Shown here piece after piece: positions 1 through 6,492 of a DNA stretch of 7,297 nucleotides. A program made the translations under genes and the position numbers. The notes below the pieces were generated by a model that searched no databases, was not told the DNA's origin, and saw only the letters and a program-made list of their open reading frames with translations. This DNA comes from Propionibacteriaceae bacterium (GTDB lineage Bacteria; Actinomycetota; Actinomycetes; Propionibacteriales; Propionibacteriaceae): the NCBI GenBank assembly GCA_003153855.1, contig PMBM01000172.1, forward strand, positions 13,073 through 20,369, given 5' to 3'. The number at the start of each line of letters is the position of its first letter. Position 1 is the first letter of the stretch.

Positions 1-611
1 TCCGGGTGCTCATCTTCGTCCCGTACGTGATCAGCGAGGTCATCGTCGGCACTGGCTGGGGGCTCATGCTGCAGTACCAGGGGGCGGTCAACTCCCTGCT
101 CACGAACATCGGCCTCGGCGCGTTCAAGGTCGACTGGATCGCTGACCCGAACATCGCCATCTGGACCCTGATGGTGATCATCTCCTGGAAGTACATCGGG
201 TTCGCGGTCATCCTCATGCTGGCGGGGATCCAGAGCATTGCCAACGAGCTGTACGAGGCCGCCGCCATCGACGGTGCCTCGTACTGGCAGATCCAGCGCT
301 GGATAACCCTCCCACTCCTGGGTCCCACGATCAGGGTCTGGGCATTCCTGTCGATCATCGGCTCGATGCAGCTCTTCGACCTCGTCTACATCATCTGGGG
401 CCAGTACGTCGCCTCGACAGCAGGCACCTCGACCATGGCCACGTACATGGTGCGTGAGGGACGACTCGCCGGCAACTACGGCTACGGCAACGCCGTCGGC
501 GTCGCCATCTTCGTCATCTCGCTCGTGATCGCCCTGACCTATCAGCGGTTCGTTCTGCGCAGGGACACCGAAGGCGCCCTCACCGGTGACTCTGGAAGGA
601 AGGGCAAGTAG
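1..611 (+). CDS. ABC sugar transporter permease, MalF/UgpA type (5' end missing)
   Basis: This is the C-terminal two thirds of an inner-membrane permease of a CUT1-type carbohydrate ABC importer. The open frame enters the window (first whole codon at base 3) and stops at TAG 609-611. About 200 residues are visible against a usual length near 300, so roughly the first 100 are missing; the GTG at base 6 is internal, not a start. The ATPase-contacting EAA loop is clear: E-A-A-A-I-D-G-A at 255-278 followed by I-T-L-P-L-L-G-P. Hydrophobic membrane spans lie on both sides (about bases 9-75, 150-225, 325-400 and 490-540). It ends in a short basic tail. The MalG-type partner begins on the next base, so the two are probably made in equal amounts as a heterodimer. 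The substrate cannot be read from the permease; the downstream xylosidase-type enzymes suggest xylo-oligosaccharides. Confidence 0.93.
   Translation, partial: RVLIFVPYVISEVIVGTGWGLMLQYQGAVNSLLTNIGLGAFKVDWIADPNIAIWTLMVIISWKYIGFAVILMLAGIQSIANELYEAAAIDGASYWQIQRWITLPLLGPTIRVWAFLSIIGSMQLFDLVYIIWGQYVASTAGTSTMATYMVREGRLAGNYGYGNAVGVAIFVISLVIALTYQRFVLRRDTEGALTGDSGRKGK
594..604 (+). promoter_or_regulatory. Ribosome binding site of the MalG-type permease
   Basis: GGAAGGAAGGG is a purine-rich, Shine-Dalgarno-like run inside the last codons of the upstream permease gene, 7 bases before ATG 612. It supports that start and suggests coupled translation of the two permeases. Confidence 0.7.
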
Positions 612-1496
612 ATGTCGCAGGCAGCACTCACCACTCGTGTGGCGGCGGGACGCCGCAAGCGCCACGCGAACGGCTCCGGCGCCACGTGGGGCAGCCCGAC
701 CACATACCTAGTGGCGACGATCCTGATCGCCGTCTGCATCGCTCCGGTGCTCTACATCATCATCGGGGGGTTCCGAACCAACTCCCAGATCACTGTCGAC
801 CCGGCCGGCTGGCCGAAGCCATGGGTGATCACCAACTACCTTCAGGTCCTGTCGAGCCCCGTCTTCTGGCAGGAGTTCGGCAACTCGTCGATCTCCGCAG
901 TGGCGACCACGGCCGGCGCCGTGGGGCTCGCCCTGATGGTGTCCTACGTCATCGCCCGATACCGGTTCGCCGGACGCAACGCGATGTACTCGCTGTTCGC
1001 CGCTGGCCTGATGTTTCCGCTGACCGTGGCCATCACGCCGCTGTACCTGCTGATCAAGAACCTGGGTCTGACCAACAACCTCGTCGGGATCATCCTGCCC
1101 CAGATCGCCTTCGCGCTCCCCGCAACCGTGATCATCCTGGTGCCGTTCCTCGCCGCGATCCCCAAGGAGCTCGAAGAGGCCGCGGCCATCGACGGCGCTG
1201 GCAGGATCAGCTTCTTCTTCCGCATGGTGCTGCCCCTGTCCCTACCCGGAGTGATCACGACGGGGATCCTGGCATTCATCGGTGCCTGGAACGGCTACCT
1301 GCTGCCCCTGTTCATCCTCAACAACTCGGCGCAGTACACGCTGCCCCTGGGTGTCCAAGCGTTTTCGTCGGAACACTCCGTGGACACTGCAGCGGTCCTT
1401 GCGTTCACGTCCCTCTCGATGATCCCCGCGCTGGTGTTCTTCAGCATCTTCGAGAGACGGATCGTGGGCGGCCTTTCCGGGGCTGTCAAGGGCTGA
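612..1496 (+). CDS. ABC sugar transporter permease, MalG type
   Basis: This 294-residue inner-membrane permease is the second half of a CUT1-type importer channel. A cytoplasmic basic N-terminus (residues 1-27, with a G-R-R-K-R-H patch) is followed by about six membrane spans near residues 31-54, 92-115, 125-147, 157-180, 212-233 and 259-280. The EAA loop is E-E-A-A-A-I-D-G-A-G at 188-197, followed by M-V-L-P-L-S-L-P-G, the segment that docks to the ATPase. Its length is normal for MalG-like proteins. ATG 612 directly follows the TAG of the MalF-type partner and has a good ribosome binding site. A 54-base gap separates it from the GH3 gene, which is probably in the same transcript. No ATPase gene follows, which suggests dependence on a shared MsiK-type ATPase (inference). 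Confidence 0.95.
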   Translation: MSQAALTTRVAAGRRKRHANGSGATWGSPTTYLVATILIAVCIAPVLYIIIGGFRTNSQITVDPAGWPKPWVITNYLQVLSSPVFWQEFGNSSISAVATTAGAVGLALMVSYVIARYRFAGRNAMYSLFAAGLMFPLTVAITPLYLLIKNLGLTNNLVGIILPQIAFALPATVIILVPFLAAIPKELEEAAAIDGAGRISFFFRMVLPLSLPGVITTGILAFIGAWNGYLLPLFILNNSAQYTLPLGVQAFSSEHSVDTAAVLAFTSLSMIPALVFFSIFERRIVGGLSGAVKG

Positions 1497-1534
1497 CGGA
1501 CTTCCCCGCACTTCCTGCACGAAACCTACGACCC

Positions 1535-1541
1535 GAAGGAG
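1535..1541 (+). promoter_or_regulatory. Ribosome binding site of the GH3 gene
   Basis: GAAGGAG lies 9 bases before GTG 1551 in the 54-base gap after the permease. It is the reason for choosing the GTG as start; an N-terminal T-L-E-E-K-L-A-Q motif typical of GH3 enzymes follows soon after. Confidence 0.75.
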
Positions 1542-1550
1542 CTGGACTCC

Positions 1551-3980
1551 GTGTCCACATCCACTGTTGCCCTCCCTGCGCTGCCTGCGGTCTCCGATCG
1601 GGTTCTTGGCCTCGTCACCTCGATGACCCTGGAAGAGAAGCTTGCCCAGATCGTGGGCTACTGGGTCGACCAGGGCGGGAACGTCGTGGCGCCGATGCAG
1701 GGCGAGATGACCACGGCGTCCGGCGGGGCCGAAGCGTTGGCGGATGCGACCCGGCACGGCATCGGTCACTACACCCGCGTGTACGGGACCAGGCCCGTTG
1801 ATGCTGCGGAGCGCGCGGCCTGGCTGTGGGCCGAGCAGCGCCGGCTGCAGCGCGAGACCCGCCTCGGCATCCCCGCGCTGGTCCACGAGGAGTGCCTCAC
1901 GGGACTTGCGGCGTGGAAGGCCGCCACTTTTCCCACGCCCCTCGCGTGGGGAGCCTCCTTCGACCCCGCTCTGGTGCGCGAGGTCGGCGCTGCGATCGGT
2001 TCGTCGATGAGAGCGCTCGGTATCCACCAAGGGCTCGCTCCCGTGCTGGACGTCATCCGTGACCCTCGTTGGGGTCGCGTCGACGAGTGCATCGGCGAGG
2101 ACCCGTACCTCGTCGGCACCGTGGGGACCGCATTCGTGCAGGGCCTGCAGGGCGAGGGGGTCCATGCGACGCTCAAGCACTTCCTCGGGTACTCGGGATC
2201 CACGGGAGGGCGCAACCATGCTCCGGTACACGTGGGTCCGCGCGAGATCGCCGACGTCTTCCTGCCCCCCTTCGAAATGGCCATCGTCGAGGGGGGTGCC
2301 TGGTCGGTGATGAACTCGTACGTGGACCTCGACGGGGTGCCGGTCGCGTCGGACGCAGACCTCCTCACAGGAATCCTGCGTGACCGCCTCGGGTTCACCG
2401 GTGTCGTCGTCGCCGACTACTTCGCTGTGGCGTTCCTTGAGGTCATGCACGCAGTGGCCGCGGATCGAGGCGATGCGGCTGTCCTGTCTCTGACCGCGGG
2501 GATCGACGTCGAGCTGCCCGCAGGTGACGCGTACCTCGCTCCCCTGGCGGAGAAGATCCGCTGCGGCGCCATCTCGGAGGCGTACGTGGACCGGGCGGTT
2601 CTCAGGGCACTCGCCCAGAAGGAAGCCCTCGGTCTTCTCGAGCCCGACGCGTTCGCTGACGATGCCCCGACGGCCTTCGACCTGGACCCGCCCGAGCACC
2701 AGGCGCTTGCGCGTCGCTTGGCCGAACGGTCCGTGGTGCTGCTGTCCAACAACGGCATCCTCCCCCTGGACCGCGTGGGCCAGGGGCTGCGGCGGGTTGC
2801 CATCATCGGCCCCAACGCCGACCGCGCCGAAGCGCTGCAAGGCTGCTACTCCTTCGCCAACCACGTGCTGGCCGGCTACCCCGACCATGAGATCGGCATC
2901 TCGATCCCCACCGTGCGCGAAGCCCTCGAGGCCGCACTCGCTGCCTCTGGCGGACCGAAGCCCGAGGTCGTCGTGGTGCAGGGGTGCGAGGTCGACAGCG
3001 ACGACACCTCGGGCTTTGCGGCAGCCGTCGAGGCCGCGGCCTGCGCGGACGTCGTGGTGATGGTTGTGGGCGACCAGGCCGGCCTGTTCGGCCGCGGCAC
3101 CATGGGCGAGGGCAACGACTGTGAGTCGCTCGAGCTGCCAGGCGTACAGCGCCAGCTCGTTGAAGCGGTAGTAGCCACAGGGACACCAGTCGCTCTGGTG
3201 CTCCTCACCGGTCGCCCGTACGCGATCGGCTGGGCGCTGGACGGTCCCCTCCCCCGCCCCGCAGCGGTGCTCCAAGCGTTCTTCCCTGGGGAGGGCGGCG
3301 GCCTTGCCATCGCGGACATCCTGACCGGCGCGGTCAACCCCTCCGGCAGACTGCCGGTCTCCCTGCCGCGCTCAGCCGGGGCCCAGCCGTACTCGTACCT
3401 CCAGCCGATCCTCGGTGGCCCATCGGAGGTCACCTCCACGGACCCCACGCCGGTCCGTCCTTTCGGCTTCGGCTTGTCGTACACCTGGTTCTGCTACTCC
3501 GAACTCAGCGTCGACCGGGTGGTGGAGGCAGGCGCCGTCTTCTCCGTCTCTGTCACCGTCACCAACTCCGGCGAGAGAGAGGGTACCGATGTGGTGCAGC
3601 TGTACGGGAGGGACCTGAAGGCCTCGGTCGTGCGCCCGGCCGTTGCGCTTCTCGGCTACGTCCGTGTGGATCTCCCCGCCAGGGAGTCTCGCCGGGTCAC
3701 GTTCCAGGTGCCCAGCACCCGCTTCGCGTTCACCGATCGGCGCATGGTCCGGATCGTCGAACCTGGGGACGTCGAGGTGTGGGTCGGCTCCCACGCGGCC
3801 GCCTCCACGAACGGACTCCCGAGCGTGGGTGGTACGAACGGAGCGATATCCAACACAGGCCTCACCGTTGCCGAACCTGTCCCCGGCCGAGCTACCGAGC
3901 GCGCGGTCCTGGCCATCACAGGAGATGTGTACGAGCCCTCGGTCACCGATCAGAAGCTGGTGGTGGCGACCGTCTCATGA
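1551..3980 (+). CDS. Glycoside hydrolase family 3, probable intracellular beta-xylosidase/beta-glucosidase
   Basis: This 809-residue retaining exo-glycosidase probably releases xylose (or glucose) from short beta-linked oligosaccharides. There is no signal peptide, so it should act in the cytoplasm on imported sugars. The N-terminal barrel (about residues 15-350) shows H112-E113-E114, D171-P-R-W-G-R, E183-D-P-Y, K209-H210, and the nucleophile segment V-V-A-D-Y with D289 as predicted nucleophile. The alpha/beta sandwich (about 390-620) begins near L-L-S-N-N-G (397-402), carries G-E-G-N-D around E520 (likely acid/base) and ends at N596-P-S-G-R-L-P. P637-F-G-F-G-L-S-Y leads into a fibronectin III-like domain (about 655-745) and a tail of about 60 residues. 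No PA14 insert is seen. It follows two permeases and overlaps a GH43 gene, an arrangement like Streptomyces bxlEFGA, where bxlA is a GH3 beta-xylosidase. Family assignment is firm; the exact sugar is inferred from context. Confidence 0.93.
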   Translation: MSTSTVALPALPAVSDRVLGLVTSMTLEEKLAQIVGYWVDQGGNVVAPMQGEMTTASGGAEALADATRHGIGHYTRVYGTRPVDAAERAAWLWAEQRRLQRETRLGIPALVHEECLTGLAAWKAATFPTPLAWGASFDPALVREVGAAIGSSMRALGIHQGLAPVLDVIRDPRWGRVDECIGEDPYLVGTVGTAFVQGLQGEGVHATLKHFLGYSGSTGGRNHAPVHVGPREIADVFLPPFEMAIVEGGAWSVMNSYVDLDGVPVASDADLLTGILRDRLGFTGVVVADYFAVAFLEVMHAVAADRGDAAVLSLTAGIDVELPAGDAYLAPLAEKIRCGAISEAYVDRAVLRALAQKEALGLLEPDAFADDAPTAFDLDPPEHQALARRLAERSVVLLSNNGILPLDRVGQGLRRVAIIGPNADRAEALQGCYSFANHVLAGYPDHEIGISIPTVREALEAALAASGGPKPEVVVVQGCEVDSDDTSGFAAAVEAAACADVVVMVVGDQAGLFGRGTMGEGNDCESLELPGVQRQLVEAVVATGTPVALVLLTGRPYAIGWALDGPLPRPAAVLQAFFPGEGGGLAIADILTGAVNPSGRLPVSLPRSAGAQPYSYLQPILGGPSEVTSTDPTPVRPFGFGLSYTWFCYSELSVDRVVEAGAVFSVSVTVTNSGEREGTDVVQLYGRDLKASVVRPAVALLGYVRVDLPARESRRVTFQVPSTRFAFTDRRMVRIVEPGDVEVWVGSHAAASTNGLPSVGGTNGAISNTGLTVAEPVPGRATERAVLAITGDVYEPSVTDQKLVVATVS

Positions 3981-5533
3981 CATGGGTCCAGAACCCCATC
4001 CTGCCCGGCTGTCACCCTGACCCGTCGATCTGCCGAGTCGGGCAGGACTACTACCTCGTCACGTCCACCTTCGAGTACTTCCCGGGCCTCCCCGTCTTTC
4101 ACAGCACGGACCTGGCCCACTGGGACCTTCTCGGCCACGTGATCGACCGGGCCGGACAGCTCGACTACGACGGAATCGCTTCATCCGGCGGCCTGTTCGC
4201 GCCGACCCTCCGCCACCACGAGGGCCTGTTCTGGGTGGTCTGCACGCTCGTGGATCCAAGCGACCCGCATCGCGGCGGAAACTTCCTGATGACGGCCGCA
4301 GACCCTGCAGGGCCATGGTCGGACCCCGTGTGGTTGGCAGTTGACGGCATCGACCCGTCAGTGTTCTTCGACGACGACGGACGGGTCTGGATCCACGGCA
4401 CCAGGCTCGCCCGCGAGCCGCAGTGGCATGACCAGACGGAGGTCTGGCTGCGCGAGTTCGATCCGACAGAGAAAGCGCTGGTCGGGACGGAGTACGTCCT
4501 GTGGAACGGCGCACTGCTCGGAGCCGTCTGGGCCGAGGGGCCCCACCTGTACAAGGTCGACGGGACCTACTACCTTCTCGCCGCAGAGGGCGGCACCGAC
4601 TTCGAGCACGCGGTCGTCGTCGCCCGGTCGGGCGCCGTGAACGGCCCGTACGTGGGCTGTCGCACCAACCCCATCCTCACCCACCGCCATCTCGGCCGAA
4701 ACGCCGACATCGTGGGTACCGGCCACGCGGACCTCGTGGAGGCAGCTGACGGAAGCTGGTGGGCCGTACTGCTGGGGATGCGTCCGTACGGCGGCTATCA
4801 CTACCCGCTGGGGCGAGAGACTTTCCTCGTCCCTGTGGTGTGGGAAGAGGGGTGGCCGGTGTTCGCGCCCGGGATCGGCAGGCTCACCCACCAGGTCGAG
4901 GTGCCATCCGCGACAGGCAGCGCCGTACGACGGGGCGAAGTGGCCGCGAGGCTCATCCAGCCTGCGGACTCTCGCTGGACCTCGCTGCGAGGACCGGTCG
5001 ACGACTTCCTGACACCCCGTGGGCGGGGTTGGAACCTGCGCCTGAGCGCGGCATCTTTGAAGGACACGTCGACCCCCGCGTTCCTCGGCGTTCGCCAAGA
5101 GCATCGCAGCCTCGACTTCGTCGTCACCCTCCGTGCCCAACTCGTGCCCGGTGAAGAGGCGGGACTGGCGATACGCCAGTCCGAGAACGACCATGTGCGT
5201 CTCGCCGTACTGACCGCACCCACAGGCACCGTCCTCATACGAGCCGTCCACCGGCGCGGCGGCGTCGAGCACATCCTCGCCGAGGCGACGCCAGAGATCC
5301 CGGTGGGTGCCACACTGCGTCTGTCGGTGGAGGTGCGAGACACCGACTACACCCTCGCCATCGCAGTGGGCAGCGGTCCAGCCCTGACCGTGGCCGTCGC
5401 AGACGGACGCCAGCTGGACAGCGTGGCGGCCGGCGGGTTCATCGGCCTTCTGCTCGGAATGTACGGGACGAGCAACGGCGCCGAATCCACTACCGTGGTC
5501 GAGATCGATTCAGTCGAGTACAGGCCCTACTGA
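3977..5533 (+). CDS. Glycoside hydrolase family 43, XynB-type beta-xylosidase (possibly also alpha-L-arabinofuranosidase)
   Basis: This 518-residue inverting exo-glycosidase is predicted to cut xylose from the non-reducing end of xylo-oligosaccharides; many relatives also remove arabinose. The five-bladed propeller (about residues 1-310) has D15 in H-P-D-P-S (general base), D126 in G-I-D-P-S (pKa modulator), E187 in W-A-E-G-P-H (general acid) and H250 in G-T-G-H-A-D. These positions closely match those of characterised XynB-type enzymes. The C-terminal concanavalin-like beta-sandwich (about 320-518) has Q374-E-H and G494-M-Y-G-T-S-N-G, typical of the GH43 C2 domain that closes the active site. 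No signal peptide is seen, so it is cytoplasmic. ATG 3977 overlaps the GH3 stop as ATGA with only a weak upstream GGTGGTGG, which suggests translational coupling. The start is supported because the protein then begins a few residues before the conserved N-P-I-L-P-G-C-H-P-D-P-S. Confidence 0.95.
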   Translation: MTWVQNPILPGCHPDPSICRVGQDYYLVTSTFEYFPGLPVFHSTDLAHWDLLGHVIDRAGQLDYDGIASSGGLFAPTLRHHEGLFWVVCTLVDPSDPHRGGNFLMTAADPAGPWSDPVWLAVDGIDPSVFFDDDGRVWIHGTRLAREPQWHDQTEVWLREFDPTEKALVGTEYVLWNGALLGAVWAEGPHLYKVDGTYYLLAAEGGTDFEHAVVVARSGAVNGPYVGCRTNPILTHRHLGRNADIVGTGHADLVEAADGSWWAVLLGMRPYGGYHYPLGRETFLVPVVWEEGWPVFAPGIGRLTHQVEVPSATGSAVRRGEVAARLIQPADSRWTSLRGPVDDFLTPRGRGWNLRLSAASLKDTSTPAFLGVRQEHRSLDFVVTLRAQLVPGEEAGLAIRQSENDHVRLAVLTAPTGTVLIRAVHRRGGVEHILAEATPEIPVGATLRLSVEVRDTDYTLAIAVGSGPALTVAVADGRQLDSVAAGGFIGLLLGMYGTSNGAESTTVVEIDSVEYRPY

Positions 5534-5640
5534 CACGCCACGACCGAAGCCTCCACCCGATGTCCTGACGCGACGTGTGGGGTCAGCGGGAGCCCTTCCA
5601 CGGAGCGCTGTCCTTCGGTGGCCAGGTGACTCCGACGACC

Positions 5641-5673
5641 CATTCCCCACGCATTCCCCTGACATTCAGTCAG
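5641..5673 (+). promoter_or_regulatory. Three tandem 11-base repeats, probable OmpR/PhoB-type regulator binding site
   Basis: CATTC starts at 5641, 5652 and 5663, exactly 11 bases apart. The units are CATTCCCCACG, CATTCCCCTGA and CATTCAGTCAG; the first two share CATTCCCC and the third keeps CATTC. Direct repeats with one-helical-turn spacing are the usual target form of OmpR/PhoB-family regulators, which bind head-to-tail, and actinobacterial PhoP boxes also use 11-base units. The array ends 23 bases before a TTGACA hexamer and upstream of a gene for such a regulator, so autoregulation is the simplest reading. The repeat is seen directly; its function is inferred. Confidence 0.5.
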
Positions 5674-5691
5674 TCGTCATTGTCCCCTGAC
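5655..5691 (+). repeat. Pair of 9-base direct repeats TCCCCTGAC
   Basis: TCCCCTGAC occurs at 5655-5663 and again at 5683-5691, with starts 28 bases apart. The first copy spans the junction of the second and third 11-base units and the second ends 5 bases before the TTGACA hexamer. It could be a second, offset regulator site. The 28-base spacing is not a whole number of helical turns, so a shared binding mode with the 11-base array is uncertain. Confidence 0.4.
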
Positions 5692-5696
5692 CAGTG

Positions 5697-5723
5697 TTGA
5701 CATCCGCAGGCAAGCCTTACGGA
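5697..5723 (+). promoter_or_regulatory. Possible promoter of the two-component operon
   Basis: TTGACA at 5697-5702 is a perfect match to the housekeeping -35 hexamer. The best -10 candidate is TACGGA at 5718-5723, a poor match at a short 15-base spacing, as might be expected of an activator-dependent promoter. A small palindrome AGGCAAGCCT (5708-5717) lies between them. If used, transcripts would carry a leader of roughly 65 bases that includes the inverted repeat before the regulator gene. Confidence 0.35.
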
Positions 5724-5749
5724 AGTGTTTCGGGCACCCGCGGCCCGTT

Positions 5750-5789
5750 CCCCCCAGTCGCGAGAGCGCCTACTCTCGCGACTGAGGGG
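5750..5789 (+). repeat. Strong inverted repeat covering the ribosome binding site of the response regulator
   Basis: The arms are 5750-5766 and 5773-5789. The inner 12 base pairs are perfect (AGTCGCGAGAG against CTCTCGCGACT, plus C5755-G5784), then there is one C/A mismatch (5754/5785) and four more C-G pairs; the loop is 6 bases. As RNA this would be a very stable hairpin. Its right arm takes in most of the GGGGG (5786-5790) that serves as Shine-Dalgarno, 6 bases before ATG 5797. As DNA it is a near-perfect dyad that could be an operator. No T-tract follows on either strand, so it is not a typical intrinsic terminator. Confidence 0.7.
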
Positions 5790-5795
5790 GCGAGG
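5786..5795 (+). promoter_or_regulatory. Ribosome binding site of the response regulator
   Basis: The purine-rich GGGGGCGAGG precedes ATG 5797; its GGGGG part has a 6-base spacing to the start. It favours ATG 5797 over the in-frame GTG at 5725, which has no properly spaced ribosome binding site. Most of the G-run is paired in the predicted hairpin. Confidence 0.55.
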
Positions 5796-5796
5796 C

Positions 5797-6492
5797 ATGC
5801 CAGACAAGTCCGTGCTGGTCATCGAGGATGACCCGACCACTCGTGATGTGCTTCGGCGCTACCTGACGCGGGCGGGCCTGGCCGTCGCAGAAGCCGACAA
5901 CGGGGTCGCGGGCTTGACAGCCTTCACCGATGCGAGGCCTGACCTTGTGATCCTCGACCTGATGCTGCCTGGCATCGATGGGCTCGACGTGTGCGAGCGC
6001 ATCCGCCGGATCAGCGCCGTTCCGATCATGATCCTGACCGCCCTGGGAAGCGAGTCCGATCGGGTGGTGGGTCTGGAGCAGGGCGCCGACGACTACGTGG
6101 TGAAGCCGTTTTCGCCCCGTGAGGTGACCCTCCGGGCACAGCGCCTGCTCGAGCGAAGCGCCCCCTCTCAACAGCAGGTCGCAGCGCTGCAGGACGGCGA
6201 CCTTGCTATCGACCTGACCGCACGTCGAGCCACCGTCTCCGGGAGTGAACTTGCCATGACCGCTCGAGAGTTCGACCTGCTGGCCTTCCTGGTCGGACAT
6301 CCCAACCAGGCTTTCCGCAGGTCGGAACTCCTCGCGCAGGTGTGGGATTGGGACTTCGGTGACGACTCCACGGTCACCGTCCATGTGCGGCGGTTGCGGG
6401 AGAAGGTGGAACCGGACCCGTCTCATCCGGTCCGGCTCCAGACCGTGTGGGGTGTCGGGTACCGCTACCAGCCGACGGGAGCCGGATCATGA
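5797..6492 (+). CDS. Response regulator, OmpR/PhoB family
   Basis: This 231-residue cytoplasmic transcription factor is expected to be phosphorylated by the kinase encoded next. The receiver domain (about residues 4-118) has the acidic pair D11-D12, phospho-acceptor D54 in V-I-L-D-L-M-L-P-G, T81, Y100 and K103-P-F: the complete active and switch set. The winged-helix DNA-binding domain (about 130-228) shows L-T-A-R-E-F-D-L-L-like and V-H-V-R-R-L-R-E-K-V-E motifs and ends in V-W-G-V-G-Y-R-Y. Its length is normal for the family. ATG 5797 was chosen because the first strand S-V-L-V-I-E-D-D follows at once; starting at GTG 5725 would add 24 arginine-rich residues encoded by the inverted repeat. 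It overlaps the kinase gene by ATGA. Its target genes cannot be read from the sequence; the 11-base repeats upstream suggest autoregulation. Confidence 0.96.
   Translation: MPDKSVLVIEDDPTTRDVLRRYLTRAGLAVAEADNGVAGLTAFTDARPDLVILDLMLPGIDGLDVCERIRRISAVPIMILTALGSESDRVVGLEQGADDYVVKPFSPREVTLRAQRLLERSAPSQQQVAALQDGDLAIDLTARRATVSGSELAMTAREFDLLAFLVGHPNQAFRRSELLAQVWDWDFGDDSTVTVHVRRLREKVEPDPSHPVRLQTVWGVGYRYQPTGAGS

Noticed and set aside
686..1801. Overlapping plus-strand open frame of 371 codons across the MalG-type permease and GH3 start
   Set aside because: The product is Arg/Pro/Asp/His-rich and low in complexity, and it spans two well-supported genes in another frame.
1242..3275. Long open frame of 677 codons on the minus strand opposite the permease end and the GH3 gene
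   Set aside because: The translation is rich in Arg, Gly, His and Asp with no recognisable domain, and it lies antisense to a GH3 gene with full family motifs. Long antisense frames are expected in GC-rich coding DNA.
3779..3976. Upstream extension of the GH43 reading frame into the GH3 gene
   Set aside because: The added residues are Arg/His-rich shadow translation of the GH3 tail. GH43 XynB-type proteins start just before the N-P-I-L-P-G motif, as with ATG 3977.
4358..5272. Minus-strand open frame of 304 codons opposite the GH43 gene
   Set aside because: No domain is recognised, and the plus strand carries the complete GH43 catalytic and C-terminal motifs.
5537..5622. Possible terminator after the GH43 gene (CTGAC 5565-5569 with GTCAG 5582-5586; long-range GCCAC...CGAAG with CTTCGGTGGC)
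   Set aside because: The stem is only 5 bases, or bulged over a loop of more than 60 bases, and no T-run follows. It is not convincing as an intrinsic terminator.
5725..5796. Alternative GTG start for the response regulator, adding 24 residues
   Set aside because: There is no spaced ribosome binding site, the added residues are encoded by the inverted repeat, and receiver domains normally begin within a few residues of the start.
5770..6426. Minus-strand open frame opposite the response regulator
   Set aside because: It is a shadow of a complete OmpR-family gene; the translation has no recognisable motif.
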